Part shown: positions 9,331 through 19,109 of the stretch, piece by piece | How positions within the stretch are numbered: position 1 is the stretch's first letter | Layout of the letters: each line of letters begins with the position of its first letter | From: Acidiflorens sp963841945 | GTDB lineage: Bacteria > Acidobacteriota > Terriglobia > Terriglobales > Acidobacteriaceae | Length of the DNA: 64,000 nt | Direction: 5' to 3' | Assembly (NCBI GenBank): GCA_963841945.1 | Contig: CAWJFC010000005.1 | Coordinates: 62,001 to 126,000 of the forward strand | Program-made: the position numbers and the translations under genes | The notes under the pieces: generated by a model | The model's input: the letters and a program-made list of their open reading frames with translations, nothing else | Told to the model about the DNA's origin: nothing | Database searches by the model: none

Positions 9331-9453
9331 ATGGCGAAAATCATAGAGTTCTACATCCCAACAATCTACAGGAAGAAAGCGACGAAATGGATTCCCAAAG
9401 AAGACTGCGGCAAAGTCCTGGAGTTCATTGTGCAGCAAAAAAAGACGGCTTGA
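9331..9453 (+). CDS. 40-residue protein of an Acidobacteria-type small-ORF family
   Basis: Hand-translated: MAKIIEFYIPTIYRKKATKW, then a segment ending GKVLEFIVQQKKTA. GAGGTG lies 5 bases before the ATG. The pattern M-A-K-x-I-E-F-Y-I-P, several basic residues and a tail ending in Lys/Ala resembles short hypothetical proteins that I recall from Terriglobia genomes. No signal peptide or membrane segment. Function unknown; the basic composition would suit nucleic-acid or ribosome binding, which is only inference. Confidence 0.6.
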   Translation: MAKIIEFYIPTIYRKKATKWIPKEDCGKVLEFIVQQKKTA

Positions 9454-9543
9454 CACGTCAGTGCCCTGATGGCGTCCGCGCTACGGTACAGATGCTGCCG
9501 GCTCGCCAGGATTGACCACACATGCGGGCCAATTCTGGCGGCG

Positions 9544-10758
9544 TCATCTCAAAAGCAGTCCGACGATCGCCGAAGCCAGGATCAGCCACGCCGAATTAAT
9601 GTGAAACCTGATGAGCATAATCAGGCTCACGCCAAAGATCGCGAGCGTAGCCCAATCCACGATCGATGCCTTGCCCAGTTGCCAGGTCACGACCGCCATC
9701 AGAGCGAGCGAGCCCGCAACCACTCCATCGAGAGCTGCCGCAAACAGAGGAGACCGCCGCAGCCACGGAATAACCGGTCCGCTGATCGCCACCAGAAAAA
9801 AGCCGGGCAGAAAGATTCCGGTCGTCGCCACGATTGCGCCGCGCCATCCCGCAACCACGTAGCCAATAAAGGTCGCCGTCGTGAACAGCGGCCCTGGCGT
9901 GAACTGCCCGACCGCAACCGCGTCCACCAATTGTTTGTCAGTCAGCCAATGCAGACGCTCCACAAACTCAGCCTGTAAAAAAGCCAGCAGCACATATCCG
10001 CTGCCAAATACCACCGACCCTATTTTCAAAAACGACAGAAACAATCGCCACAATCCAACTGGCCATGCCACCGACGCCGTAACAACCGCGGCGGCCGCGA
10101 CTAAAATCCTCGGAGCCGTCAGATTTCTTGGAAACGTTCCTGAGAGCGTCCCTGAGAACGTTCCTGCAAGCGTTCCAAGACCGAGCAGTCGTCCTTTCAT
10201 CGCCAGCGTAGCCGCCGAAAGCGCACCAGCCAGCAACAGCACCAGCACGGGGCTGATCCCGATGACCGTTAGAAAGGCCGCGAATGCTGCAATCACCGCC
10301 AGCAGAGCCGTTCGAATCCCCGTGCGGCTCAGCTTGCCAAGCGCCTGGATGACGACCGCGACCACCGCCGGCTTGATCGCATAGAGTACGCGCTGCGCTT
10401 GCGGCAACGAGCCAAATCGCACATACGCCCACGCAATCACGGAGACAATCAACGCCGCCGGAATAATGAAGCAGGCCCCGGCGACGATCAGGCCGCGCCA
10501 GCCACGCTTAAGCTGACCAACAAAAATCGCCACTTCCGTCGAACTCGGCCCCGGAATCAAGTTCGCCGTCGCCAGCCGATCCAGAAACTGTTCATGCGTA
10601 ATCCACTTCCGGCGCCGCACGAACTCCTCTTCCATCATCGCCAGATGCGCCGCCGGTCCGCCAAACGCAATCGTCCCCAGCTTAAGAAACACGAGCGCAA
10701 TCTCGCCCAGCGTCGCCTCGCAAATTTCAGCAGATTCCATTGGCCCGTGTGTATGCAC
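9544..10758 (-). CDS. chrA: Chromate transporter ChrA (two CHR domains)
   Basis: A 404-residue inner-membrane protein with two homologous CHR domains. Domain 1 (about residues 15-190) has FLKLGTIAFGGPAAHLAMME, the ATANLIPGPSSTEVAIFVG signature and GWRGLIVAGACFIIPA; domain 2 (about 225-400) has FLKIGSVVFGSGYVLLAFLQ, VGQFTPGPLFTTATFIGYV and GWRGAIVATTGIFLPGF. ChrA proteins of this length export chromate using the proton gradient. The linker holds a short repeat (TFSGTLSGTF). The frame begins with GTG at 10758, 16 bases after the MarR stop; an ATG at 10740 is an alternative start. It is the last gene of the nitroreductase-marR-chrA operon. Confidence 0.92.
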   Translation of the reverse strand: MHTHGPMESAEICEATLGEIALVFLKLGTIAFGGPAAHLAMMEEEFVRRRKWITHEQFLDRLATANLIPGPSSTEVAIFVGQLKRGWRGLIVAGACFIIPAALIVSVIAWAYVRFGSLPQAQRVLYAIKPAVVAVVIQALGKLSRTGIRTALLAVIAAFAAFLTVIGISPVLVLLLAGALSAATLAMKGRLLGLGTLAGTFSGTLSGTFPRNLTAPRILVAAAAVVTASVAWPVGLWRLFLSFLKIGSVVFGSGYVLLAFLQAEFVERLHWLTDKQLVDAVAVGQFTPGPLFTTATFIGYVVAGWRGAIVATTGIFLPGFFLVAISGPVIPWLRRSPLFAAALDGVVAGSLALMAVVTWQLGKASIVDWATLAIFGVSLIMLIRFHINSAWLILASAIVGLLLR

Positions 10759-10774
10759 CTAAACCCAACCGCTC

Positions 10775-11215
10775 TCAGAACTCACATTCCGCAACCAGCT
10801 TCAAGAGCCGAAGCAGCGTCTCGCGCTCCTCCGAACTCATTTGCCGCCGAACCCTCTCATCCGCGCTCTTCCGAGCTTCGATCAGCCGTTCGCGATACTT
10901 CCTTCCTTTGGCTGTCAGCTGGACCCGAATTGCTCTGCCCGATTTCGCCCGGTGCTCCGACACCAGTCCCTCCCGCGCCAGCAACTTGATCGCCCGGTGC
11001 ACCACGGTCCGGTCCAAACCGAGCAGAGTCGCGATCTGATTCGAATTCAGCGCAGTTCCATCGCGCAATGTCGACAGAATATAGCCCCGTGTCGCCGAGC
11101 ACTGCGTCTTTCGCTCCAGTCTCTTCCCCACCGAAAAATATGCCGCTGCGATATGGGCCAGCACCGAGTCTTTCAGAATGTCATCGGGAATCTCTTTCCG
11201 GGGGAGGATGCTCAT
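10775..11215 (-). CDS. MarR family transcriptional regulator
   Basis: About 146 residues from the ATG at 11215. The frame is open to 11287, but the first 24 residues (NTDRAMNTNGAM) come from an 18-bp DNA repeat and overlap the upstream nitroreductase, so the shorter form is preferred. The winged helix is clear: LNSNQIATLLGLDRTVVHRA (recognition helix), LLAREGLVSEHRAKSGRAIR (wing) and VQLTAKGRKYRERL, followed by the C-terminal dimerisation helix. MarR proteins bind palindromes and usually repress their own operon until a ligand or oxidant binds. The two palindromes at 11973-12012 upstream of the operon are the obvious candidate sites. Confidence 0.88.
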   Translation of the reverse strand: MSILPRKEIPDDILKDSVLAHIAAAYFSVGKRLERKTQCSATRGYILSTLRDGTALNSNQIATLLGLDRTVVHRAIKLLAREGLVSEHRAKSGRAIRVQLTAKGRKYRERLIEARKSADERVRRQMSSEERETLLRLLKLVAECEF

Positions 11216-11266
11216 AGCACCGTTGGTATTCATAGCACGATCGGTGTTCACAGCACGATCACCGTC
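11213..11266. repeat. Three tandem 18-bp repeats at the nitroreductase/marR junction
   Basis: Three imperfect 18-bp units begin at 11213, 11231 and 11249 (core CAYAGCACSRT). They cover the nitroreductase stop codon and the start region of marR. On the minus strand, the first two units each supply an in-frame ATG for marR (11215, 11233), so unit number could change both the nitroreductase end and the marR start. Confidence 0.7.
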
Positions 11267-11958
11267 GCCTCCAGAGGCCTTCGCCACTGCGGCGTCACAT
11301 CGCAGGCAGCAGATTTTTTCCCGATCGCAATCACCATCACAATCTCCTGCTGCCTCCCGGACAGCCCCAGATATCGCGCGAGTCTTCGCCCATCAAACCC
11401 TTCCATCGGACAAGTGTTCACTCCCAGCGCCTCGGCGGCAATCATCAGATTCTGGCAAGCGAGCGACGTGCTCTTCGTCGCCCATTTGAATAGCTCCTGC
11501 CGGGACAGCGGCGGCATCCCCATCACCATCTGCAGATTCACCAGGCGGAAGAGGAGCCGTTTGATGGCGGCAAACATTCCGAATGGCCCCGGCATAAACA
11601 GGATCCGGCCGATCTTAGCATTCCGCTCGTAGTCGCGAATTTTTTCTTCGGTGAAGTTGCTCCTGCGCATCCACTCCAGCTGGCCTTGCGCCGTGGCCGA
11701 CAGCGAACCGAGGTCCGCCACAGCCACCACCAGCGCAGACGCCGTTTCCGCGGGCTTCTGTCCCAGACACAGTTTCGCCACCGCGGCCTTCTTCTCCGCA
11801 GATCCCACCCAATAGAACTTGTAAGGCTGGCTGTTAAAGCTCGAAGGAGCATGGCGCGCCGCATTGAGAATTTGCTCGCGCACCTCATCGGAAATTTCTA
11901 CAGGTTCAAAGACCTTAACCGCCCGCCGTTGGAAGATGGCATCCAGGGTCTGGCTCAT
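11248..11958 (-). CDS. Nitroreductase family FMN-dependent oxidoreductase
   Basis: A 236-residue protein of the nitroreductase (FMN, NAD(P)H) fold. N-terminal FMN-binding segment FQRRAVKVFEPVEISDEVRE and AARHAPSSFNSQPYKFYWVG (the usual A-P-S-x-x-N-x-Q-P-W/Y motif). The C-terminal part has ACQNLMIAAEALGVNTCPME, then LGLSGRQQEIVMVIAIGK, which bind FMN in relatives. Members reduce nitroaromatics, quinones or metal ions; relatives such as NfsA reduce chromate. As first gene of an operon with marR and chrA, chromate or quinone-stress detoxification is a reasonable inference, not proven. Two 18-bp palindromes lie just upstream of its ATG. Confidence 0.88.
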   Translation of the reverse strand: MSQTLDAIFQRRAVKVFEPVEISDEVREQILNAARHAPSSFNSQPYKFYWVGSAEKKAAVAKLCLGQKPAETASALVVAVADLGSLSATAQGQLEWMRRSNFTEEKIRDYERNAKIGRILFMPGPFGMFAAIKRLLFRLVNLQMVMGMPPLSRQELFKWATKSTSLACQNLMIAAEALGVNTCPMEGFDGRRLARYLGLSGRQQEIVMVIAIGKKSAACDVTPQWRRPLEATVIVL

Positions 11959-11972
11959 GGCTGATCACCTCA

Positions 11973-12012
11973 ATGTTGCTATTACAACATAATGATGTTG
12001 TTATTGCAACAT
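11973..12012. promoter_or_regulatory. Two MarR-type 18-bp palindromic operators
   Basis: ATGTTG-CTATTA-CAACAT (11973-11990) and ATGTTG-TTATTG-CAACAT (11995-12012): two near-identical 18-bp inverted repeats with centres 22 bp apart, just upstream of the nitroreductase ATG at 11958. Arms and spacing fit a winged-helix dimer of MarR type. Inference: they are bound by the MarR protein encoded in the same operon and overlap its promoter. Confidence 0.8.
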
Positions 12013-12431
12013 AGAAGAAGCAAACCGAGCCGACGCCCGAGACAATGAGGGTGCCCCACAGATCGCGCACTTTGCGATGTGTGGGTTTAGTCACAATTAG
12101 ACTGTGCCGGGATCACCGCCGCATTCCAACCCTGATATCTATCTGGGCGGGACCGGTGCGAGTAAACTTCCAGGGGCGGGCGCTGGAAATCAAGCGTCTT
12201 CCGGTTGAGAGCTTCTCCGAAAGTCGAGAGCCCACCCTCGTTGTCTGGGGCACGGGACCACCCCTTGTCTGGGGCACTCGCTTGCGCCTAATCTACGTCC
12301 AATAGGTAGCATCTTCGCTTTACATTCGCCAACATCAAGTGGCACACTAATCCCTGAAGACACCTGTTTTCCACAGAATCGCTGTTTTTCAGGGTTGCGC
12401 CGACACGCTGACCCAGATAGGTTTCAATCAC
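12013..12431. other. Gene-free region with dispersed repeats
   Basis: No supported gene. It holds a hairpin-forming repeat around 12048-12085 (GGTGCCCCAC, then GCGCACTTTGCG) that recurs at about 38027-38070, and two copies of TTGTCTGGGGCAC near 12240-12275. The promoter of the methyltransferase should lie in its last 100 bases, but I cannot place it. Confidence 0.5.
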
Positions 12432-13694
12432 ATGACGGGGCGTCCTATTGCGGTCGACTTGTTCGCTGGCGCAGGCGGACTGAGCCTGGGCTTCCAGCAA
12501 GCTGGATTTGATGTTCGTGCTGCGGTCGAGTACGACCCGATTCACTGTGCAGTCCACGAGTTCAACTTCCCAAACTGCGCGGCCATCTGCCGAAGCGTAA
12601 CGGACATCGACGGCAACTACATCAGGTCGCAGTCGGGCATCGGTCGTGATGACATCACCGTCGTTGTCGGTGGTGCGCCATGTCAGGGCTTCAGTCTCAT
12701 TGGGTATCGCGCCCTCGACGACCCGCGCAACCAACTTGTGTCGCATTTCGTCCGACTGGTTAAGGAGCTAGAACCGAAGTATTTCGTGTTCGAAAATGTC
12801 AGAGGTTTGACGATTGGGCATCACAAGAAATTTCTGAACGAATTGATTGCCGAGTTCAAGAGAATAGGCTACTCCATCGTCGAGCCGTATAAAGTCCTGA
12901 ACGCGCTCTGCTACGGTGTGCCGCAAGACCGTCAGCGTCTGTTCATCATGGGTGCCCGCGAGGGCCAGATTCTTCCGACGTACCCTGACCAGACGCACCA
13001 GCCTGACAGGGAGAACCACGACATCCGTAAGCTGCCTCTCACGCCCACTGTATGGGACGCAATAGGCGACCTCCCAGAAGTCGAAGAATACGAAGAACTG
13101 TTAGAGAGAGATTGGGTCGAAGCCAAGTTCGGTCGCCCGAGTGAATATGCGAAAACTCTGAGCTTGGTAAACGGCAAGCGGACTTTGACGCTGACTTCCA
13201 GCCTACGAACGACTCACACCCCAGAGTCGCAGAAGCGATTCACCAAGACGGGTCACGGATGCGTGGAGCAAGTCAGCCGATTCCTGAAGCTCGCCCCCAA
13301 TGGATACTGCAACACGCTTCGAGCAGGTACAGCCAGTGACCGTGGTGCGTTCACTTCTCCGCGACCAATCCATCCCCACAAGCCGAGATGCATCACCGTA
13401 CGCGAAGCGGCTCGTCTGCATTCGTATCCCGACTGGTTCCGATTCCATGTGACCAAGTGGCACGGTTTTCGCCAGATTGGAAACTCCGTTCCGCCGCTCC
13501 TCGCTCAAGCCGTTGCGCACGAGGTCGCCGCTGCGTTGCCAAGGGCATTGAGGCCGACTGCGACCAACGCGATTCCCAAACTTGGTGATCCAGCTTTGTT
13601 ATCGTTGAGTATGTCGGAAGCGGCAGAGCGTTACGGTGTAGCATCGGACGTGGTGCCTCGTCGAAAACGTAATGTCGAACTTGCCTATGCCTGA
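12432..13694 (+). CDS. DNA (cytosine-5) methyltransferase
   Basis: A 420-residue C5 methyltransferase with the motifs in canonical order: I, DLFAGAGGLSLG (residues 9-20, S-adenosylmethionine binding); IV, GGAPCQGFS with the catalytic Cys84; VI, FENVRGL (about 120-126); VIII, YGVPQDRQRLFIMG (about 161-174); a target-recognition region (about 225-350); X, QIGNSVPPLLAQAVA near residue 365. It methylates cytosine in a duplex sequence that cannot be read from the protein. The next gene overlaps it by 23 bp and a vsr gene follows, as in many type II modification cassettes. Base composition is less GC-rich than the neighbours, which fits horizontal gain. Confidence 0.95.
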   Translation: MTGRPIAVDLFAGAGGLSLGFQQAGFDVRAAVEYDPIHCAVHEFNFPNCAAICRSVTDIDGNYIRSQSGIGRDDITVVVGGAPCQGFSLIGYRALDDPRNQLVSHFVRLVKELEPKYFVFENVRGLTIGHHKKFLNELIAEFKRIGYSIVEPYKVLNALCYGVPQDRQRLFIMGAREGQILPTYPDQTHQPDRENHDIRKLPLTPTVWDAIGDLPEVEEYEELLERDWVEAKFGRPSEYAKTLSLVNGKRTLTLTSSLRTTHTPESQKRFTKTGHGCVEQVSRFLKLAPNGYCNTLRAGTASDRGAFTSPRPIHPHKPRCITVREAARLHSYPDWFRFHVTKWHGFRQIGNSVPPLLAQAVAHEVAAALPRALRPTATNAIPKLGDPALLSLSMSEAAERYGVASDVVPRRKRNVELAYA

Positions 13695-14478
13695 GCCGAA
13701 GCCGAACCGCTATCAAGCCCTAATCGGCCGCATTTTCCACGACCATTATAAAGAGGGAATGACCGAGTTTGAGTTCGAGAGAAGCGAACTCAACAGCAAC
13801 GCGAAGAAGCTCAACATCGAGTTGCCGGACAACCTCGGCGACGTAATCTACTCTTTTCGCTATCGAGCATCGCTTCCTAACGACATCGTCAAGACCGCGA
13901 AAGCGGGAAAAGAATGGATTATCGAACCCGCTGGGCGTGCTCGCTATAGATTCAAACTCGCCCGCGTCAGCCGCATTATTCCCAACCCTGAACTCCTAGC
14001 CATTAAAATTCCCGACGCCACGCCTGAAATCATCGCGGCAAACGCCCTGAGTGACGAGCAGGCGCTTCTCGCCAAAGTGAGATATAACCGATTGATAGAC
14101 ATCTTCCTCGGCATCACGACGTACTCGCTTCAGAGTCATCTCCGCACCACAGTCAAAAAAATGGGACAAATCGAAATCGACGAAGTCTACGTTGGTGTCA
14201 ACAGAAACGGCCAACAGTTCGTAGTGCCCGTTCAAGCCAAGAGTGGTACGGATAAACTCGCGACAATTCAGACGCTGCAAGACATCGCGTGCTGCGCTCA
14301 GAAGTTCTCGACGTTGACTTGTCGGCCAGTGTCCGCTCAGTTCATGGCGCACGACGTGATTTCCCTGTTCGAGCTTGCAGCCAGAGGCGACGGCGTTAAA
14401 ATCGCGGAGGAGCGTCACTATCAACTCGTCCCGGCAGATTCGATCCAAGCCGAGGATTTAAAGACCTACGCTCGCTAG
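13672..14478 (+). CDS. Candidate type II restriction endonuclease, PD-(D/E)XK-like
   Basis: A 268-residue protein whose start overlaps the methyltransferase end, the usual place for the cognate endonuclease. The likely nuclease core is IEIDEVYVG (residues 167-175) followed by VVPVQAKSGTDK (184-195): Asp170, then Gln188-x-Lys190, a PD-(D/E)XK layout with Gln where Glu/Asp is usual. The preceding TYSLQSHLRTTVKKMGQ would supply the helix carrying an additional acid. The N-terminal 110 residues (FEFERSEL, then a segment around LPDNLGDVIYSFRYR) look like a winged-helix or specificity domain. I cannot name the recognition sequence. Alternative: a nuclease of another defence system; the position makes restriction the best guess. 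Confidence 0.72.
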   Translation: MSNLPMPEPKPNRYQALIGRIFHDHYKEGMTEFEFERSELNSNAKKLNIELPDNLGDVIYSFRYRASLPNDIVKTAKAGKEWIIEPAGRARYRFKLARVSRIIPNPELLAIKIPDATPEIIAANALSDEQALLAKVRYNRLIDIFLGITTYSLQSHLRTTVKKMGQIEIDEVYVGVNRNGQQFVVPVQAKSGTDKLATIQTLQDIACCAQKFSTLTCRPVSAQFMAHDVISLFELAARGDGVKIAEERHYQLVPADSIQAEDLKTYAR

Positions 14479-14486
14479 TCGCTGCA

Positions 14487-14888
14487 ATGGATAGGGTATC
14501 GCGAGAAGTCCGGTCGAAAATTATGGCGTCCGTCCGAACCTCGGGCGGGACGACCGAACGCAAAATGGAGAGATTACTCCGGCACCGGAGAATTCTTGGG
14601 TTCAGGAAACAATGGCCGGTCGCTGGGAGGCCCGACTTCGCGTGGCCGAAATCCAAAGTCGCTCTCTTCGTCGATGGATGCTTCTGGCATGGATGTCCGC
14701 GCTGCGACCGACCCTCGAAGACCAATAAGACATTCTGGAAATCCAAGATATTTTCGAATCGCCGCAGAGATGTGAGAGTAGCTCGTAGATTGCGGAACGA
14801 GGGATGGAGCGTGCTCCGTGTGTGGGAATGCCGGATAAACGAAGAGCGCACCGTCGCCCGGATTATTCGTGCGCTGAATCGGGTGTGA
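14487..14888 (+). CDS. vsr: Very short patch repair endonuclease Vsr
   Basis: A 133-residue protein of the usual Vsr length. Conserved features: N-terminal RSKIMASVRTSGGTTERKM, catalytic Asp50 in AGRPDFAWP, the FVDGCFWHGCPRC block (residues 61-73) with the active-site His and zinc-binding Cys/His ligands, and WSVLRVWECRI near the C-terminus. Vsr nicks next to T:G mismatches produced when 5-methylcytosine deaminates, starting repair to C:G. This fits its place 9 bp after the endonuclease and behind a C5 methyltransferase, and suggests that the three genes moved as one cassette. Confidence 0.93.
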   Translation: MDRVSREVRSKIMASVRTSGGTTERKMERLLRHRRILGFRKQWPVAGRPDFAWPKSKVALFVDGCFWHGCPRCDRPSKTNKTFWKSKIFSNRRRDVRVARRLRNEGWSVLRVWECRINEERTVARIIRALNRV

Positions 14889-14935
14889 CCGAAAAACACT
14901 TCTGAAATGCGGGGGACATCCATGATAAGTAAAAG

Positions 14936-15230
14936 TCAAGAGGAGACGGAGGTCTCCGTTCACTTGGAAGAGACCACTCTCGAAGCGCGGATACAGCGGC
15001 TAAGTTAGACGACTGCCAGCGATCGTTTCGCGCGGCCAAGGCGGCAGCCTGGCCAGACATCCATTTGCGGGAACCGAAGTGAAACCCGGTCCACGAAGTA
15101 TGAGTTAGGGTTTGCCGGCCGGTCTCGATACAGACGGTCAGGAGCATCGGGAGCCGAGGCTCCTCTGCCCAGTCCCCAAAATGGCGAGAAACGGCCGGTC
15201 GATCGCCGTTGGTTTTAAGGTTTTTCCTTC
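14936..15230 (-). ncRNA. Candidate bridge (seek) RNA region of the IS110/IS1111 element
   Basis: About 295 bases of noncoding DNA follow the transposase stop and end at the left inverted repeat. Several hairpins are visible: GGAGCC/GGCTCC near 15150, AACGGC/GCCGTT near 15190-15213, and GGAGAC/GTCTCC near 14942-14957. IS1111-type elements are known to encode their target/donor guide RNA in this 3' position. Its limits and guide loops are not resolved; this is inference from position and structure. Confidence 0.4.
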
Positions 15231-16301
15231 TTAGGCGGTTTTGATTTTCTGCGCCCCTTCCTTCTCCGCTCCGTCCTCGGGCAAGAGCGCCCGCAGCTGA
15301 AAGCTCTGCCCGCTTTTGTCGACCGCCAGCAGATAGGTAACCAGTTTGCGCGCCACCGCCAGCGTGGCCCGGTTGCGATGTCCGCGTTCCAACTCGCGGG
15401 CGTGTAGCGCCGCCAGTTGCGGATTCCAGCGTGGCGCCAGCTTGGCCGCTTCGATCAGCGTGCTTTGCAGCCAGTGGTTGCGCTGTTTCGAAATCGGCCC
15501 GCGTTGCTGCTTGCCCGCCGAAGACTTCAAGGCAGCCGTCAGCCCGCAGTAACTCATGGCCTCGGAGCCGGAGCGAAAGCGGTGCGGGTCGCCGATCTCC
15601 AGCGCCCAGGTGAGGGCCGTGATTTGCCCTACCGCGGGAATGCTCATCAATCGCTCCACCCGCTGCCCCAGTTCGGGGTCGGCGAGTAACTCGCGCACCA
15701 GCCGGCGCTGCGTCGTCTCGAACATCTCCAGCGCGCCTCGACTCGTACGCAGCAGATCGAGCACCGACTCCGGCACCTCTTCCAGTTCTTCCAGCAGACT
15801 GGCAAAGTATTTCTTGCCGTGCAGCTTCTCCTTCACGTAAACGGCGCCGGTCTCCATCAGCAGTCCGGCCATCTTGTTTTTCATGCGCACCGCTTCGCTC
15901 ACCACCAGGCTGCGGTAGCGCAGCAAGCGGCGCAGCTCGCGGATGCGCGGCGCGGCCACATAGCAGGCGGGCAAAAGATTGCAGCGCACCAGATCGGCGA
16001 TGGTGCGGGCATCGATGCTGTCGCTTTTCTTCTTGCCCGCGCTGATGGCTTTCATCTTCGCGGGATGCGCCATCTCCAACTGCTCGCTGTACGGCTGCAG
16101 CGTGTCGTAGATCCAGCCGCTGAACAGGGTGGCCTCCAGCGCTCCCTGCCACGGTTGCCGCCGCGCCCCAGCCCAATGCTGCAGCGCCGGGCGCTGCGCC
16201 ACCACTACGCCTTCTTCCACAATGTCGCCTGCCGCCGTCTTGACGCAGAAACTGATCGTTTTCTTGTGAACGTCGAATCCGATATAGTGAGGGGTATTCA
16301 T
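15231..16301 (-). CDS. IS110 family transposase (DEDD recombinase)
   Basis: About 356 residues from the ATG at 16301, supported by GGAG 6-7 bases upstream; the open frame extends to 16355. The N-terminal RuvC-like DEDD domain shows Asp in YIGFDVHKKT, Glu in GALEATLFSGW and the Asp pair in KSDSIDARTIADL. A central coiled-coil stretch (residues about 115-190) follows. The C-terminal Tnp_20 domain has LMSIPAVGQITALTWALEIG and the Ser-bearing SGSEAMSYCGLTAALK with SSAGKQQRGP. Catalysis needs both domains plus an element-encoded guide RNA in characterised relatives. The gene appears intact and possibly active. Confidence 0.92.
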   Translation of the reverse strand: MNTPHYIGFDVHKKTISFCVKTAAGDIVEEGVVVAQRPALQHWAGARRQPWQGALEATLFSGWIYDTLQPYSEQLEMAHPAKMKAISAGKKKSDSIDARTIADLVRCNLLPACYVAAPRIRELRRLLRYRSLVVSEAVRMKNKMAGLLMETGAVYVKEKLHGKKYFASLLEELEEVPESVLDLLRTSRGALEMFETTQRRLVRELLADPELGQRVERLMSIPAVGQITALTWALEIGDPHRFRSGSEAMSYCGLTAALKSSAGKQQRGPISKQRNHWLQSTLIEAAKLAPRWNPQLAALHARELERGHRNRATLAVARKLVTYLLAVDKSGQSFQLRALLPEDGAEKEGAQKIKTA

Positions 16302-16405
16302 GGGGTTCTCCAAGTGAGCTTTCTGAGCCGGCGCTTTGCTCGCCGGTCTCAGCATCGTAGCCGCTTCGAGAACCCTTCTTCATTTCACTTATGCATTCAT
16401 ACAGA

Positions 16406-16868
16406 CGGGAGATGAGGACGAACTATGGTGGTCCTCCCAACCCCGATTTCGTCTTAATCCACGCCCTAAGTGGGATATGCTCAAAAACTAAATCAACTCC
16501 GTGACCAAAACGCAATTTCCCCCATTTTTTCCATGCCACAACCCTCGTGTTCTCTGTCACTTGCCGAAATCTTCCGCCATGCCTCCGGCTAACCTCTTTA
16601 GAAGCAGTACCACTTGACAACATGTGCGTTGAAAAAATCCGCGGCCCAACCCTCGCTAACTGCCTGATTTCTTTGCTCGAGCATCTACGAATCTGCACCA
16701 CTAAAAAGTCATGAAAAAGTTTATTTTCGATCATTTTTCGGCATCGGTGGTCCAAACGTATGTCCATATCAATATGTACATACAAATGCTCCCGCCGAAC
16801 GAAAAAATACCCCCAATAAAAATGGCGGCCCACTCGGGCCGCCATCTAAAACTCGAGCTCTTACAGAC
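16406..16868. other. AT-richer gene-free region
   Basis: Between the insertion sequence and the radical SAM gene terminator. The minus-strand frame at 16423-16845 begins inside the terminator stem and has no protein-like pattern. Base composition is lower in GC than its surroundings, which suggests foreign or decayed DNA. No RNA gene recognised. Confidence 0.4.
16822..16845 (-). terminator. Rho-independent terminator of the radical SAM gene
   Basis: Perfect 10-bp stem ATGGCGGCCC / GGGCCGCCAT with a 4-base loop, followed on the minus strand by ATTTTTATTG. It lies 24 bases beyond the stop codon of the radical SAM gene. Confidence 0.85.

Positions 16869-19109
<2,241 letters not shown>

Larger units (their letters stand above)
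14910..16405 (-). mobile_element. IS110 family insertion sequence, IS1111-like subgroup
   Basis: One DEDD transposase gene flanked by an imperfect inverted repeat: ATGATAAGTAAAAG near 14922-14935 and TTTCACTTATGCAT near 16383-16396, which read as ATG(C)ATAAGT-AAA in opposite orientations. Subterminal repeats of this kind mark the IS1111 branch of IS110. The outer boundaries are approximate, because this family leaves no terminal repeat or clear target duplication. The left end lies just past the vsr stop. A 10-bp word (ATACAGACGG) occurs in both flanks (15128-15137 and 16399-16408). Confidence 0.7.

Noticed and set aside
14863..16383. A 506-codon minus-strand frame overlapping the IS110 transposase
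   Set aside because: It is a shadow frame: Arg/Gly/Ala-rich without any motif, while the other frame encodes a complete DEDD transposase with a ribosome site.
16423..16845. A 140-codon minus-strand frame after the radical SAM gene
   Set aside because: It begins inside the perfect terminator stem (16822-16845) and shows no protein-like pattern.
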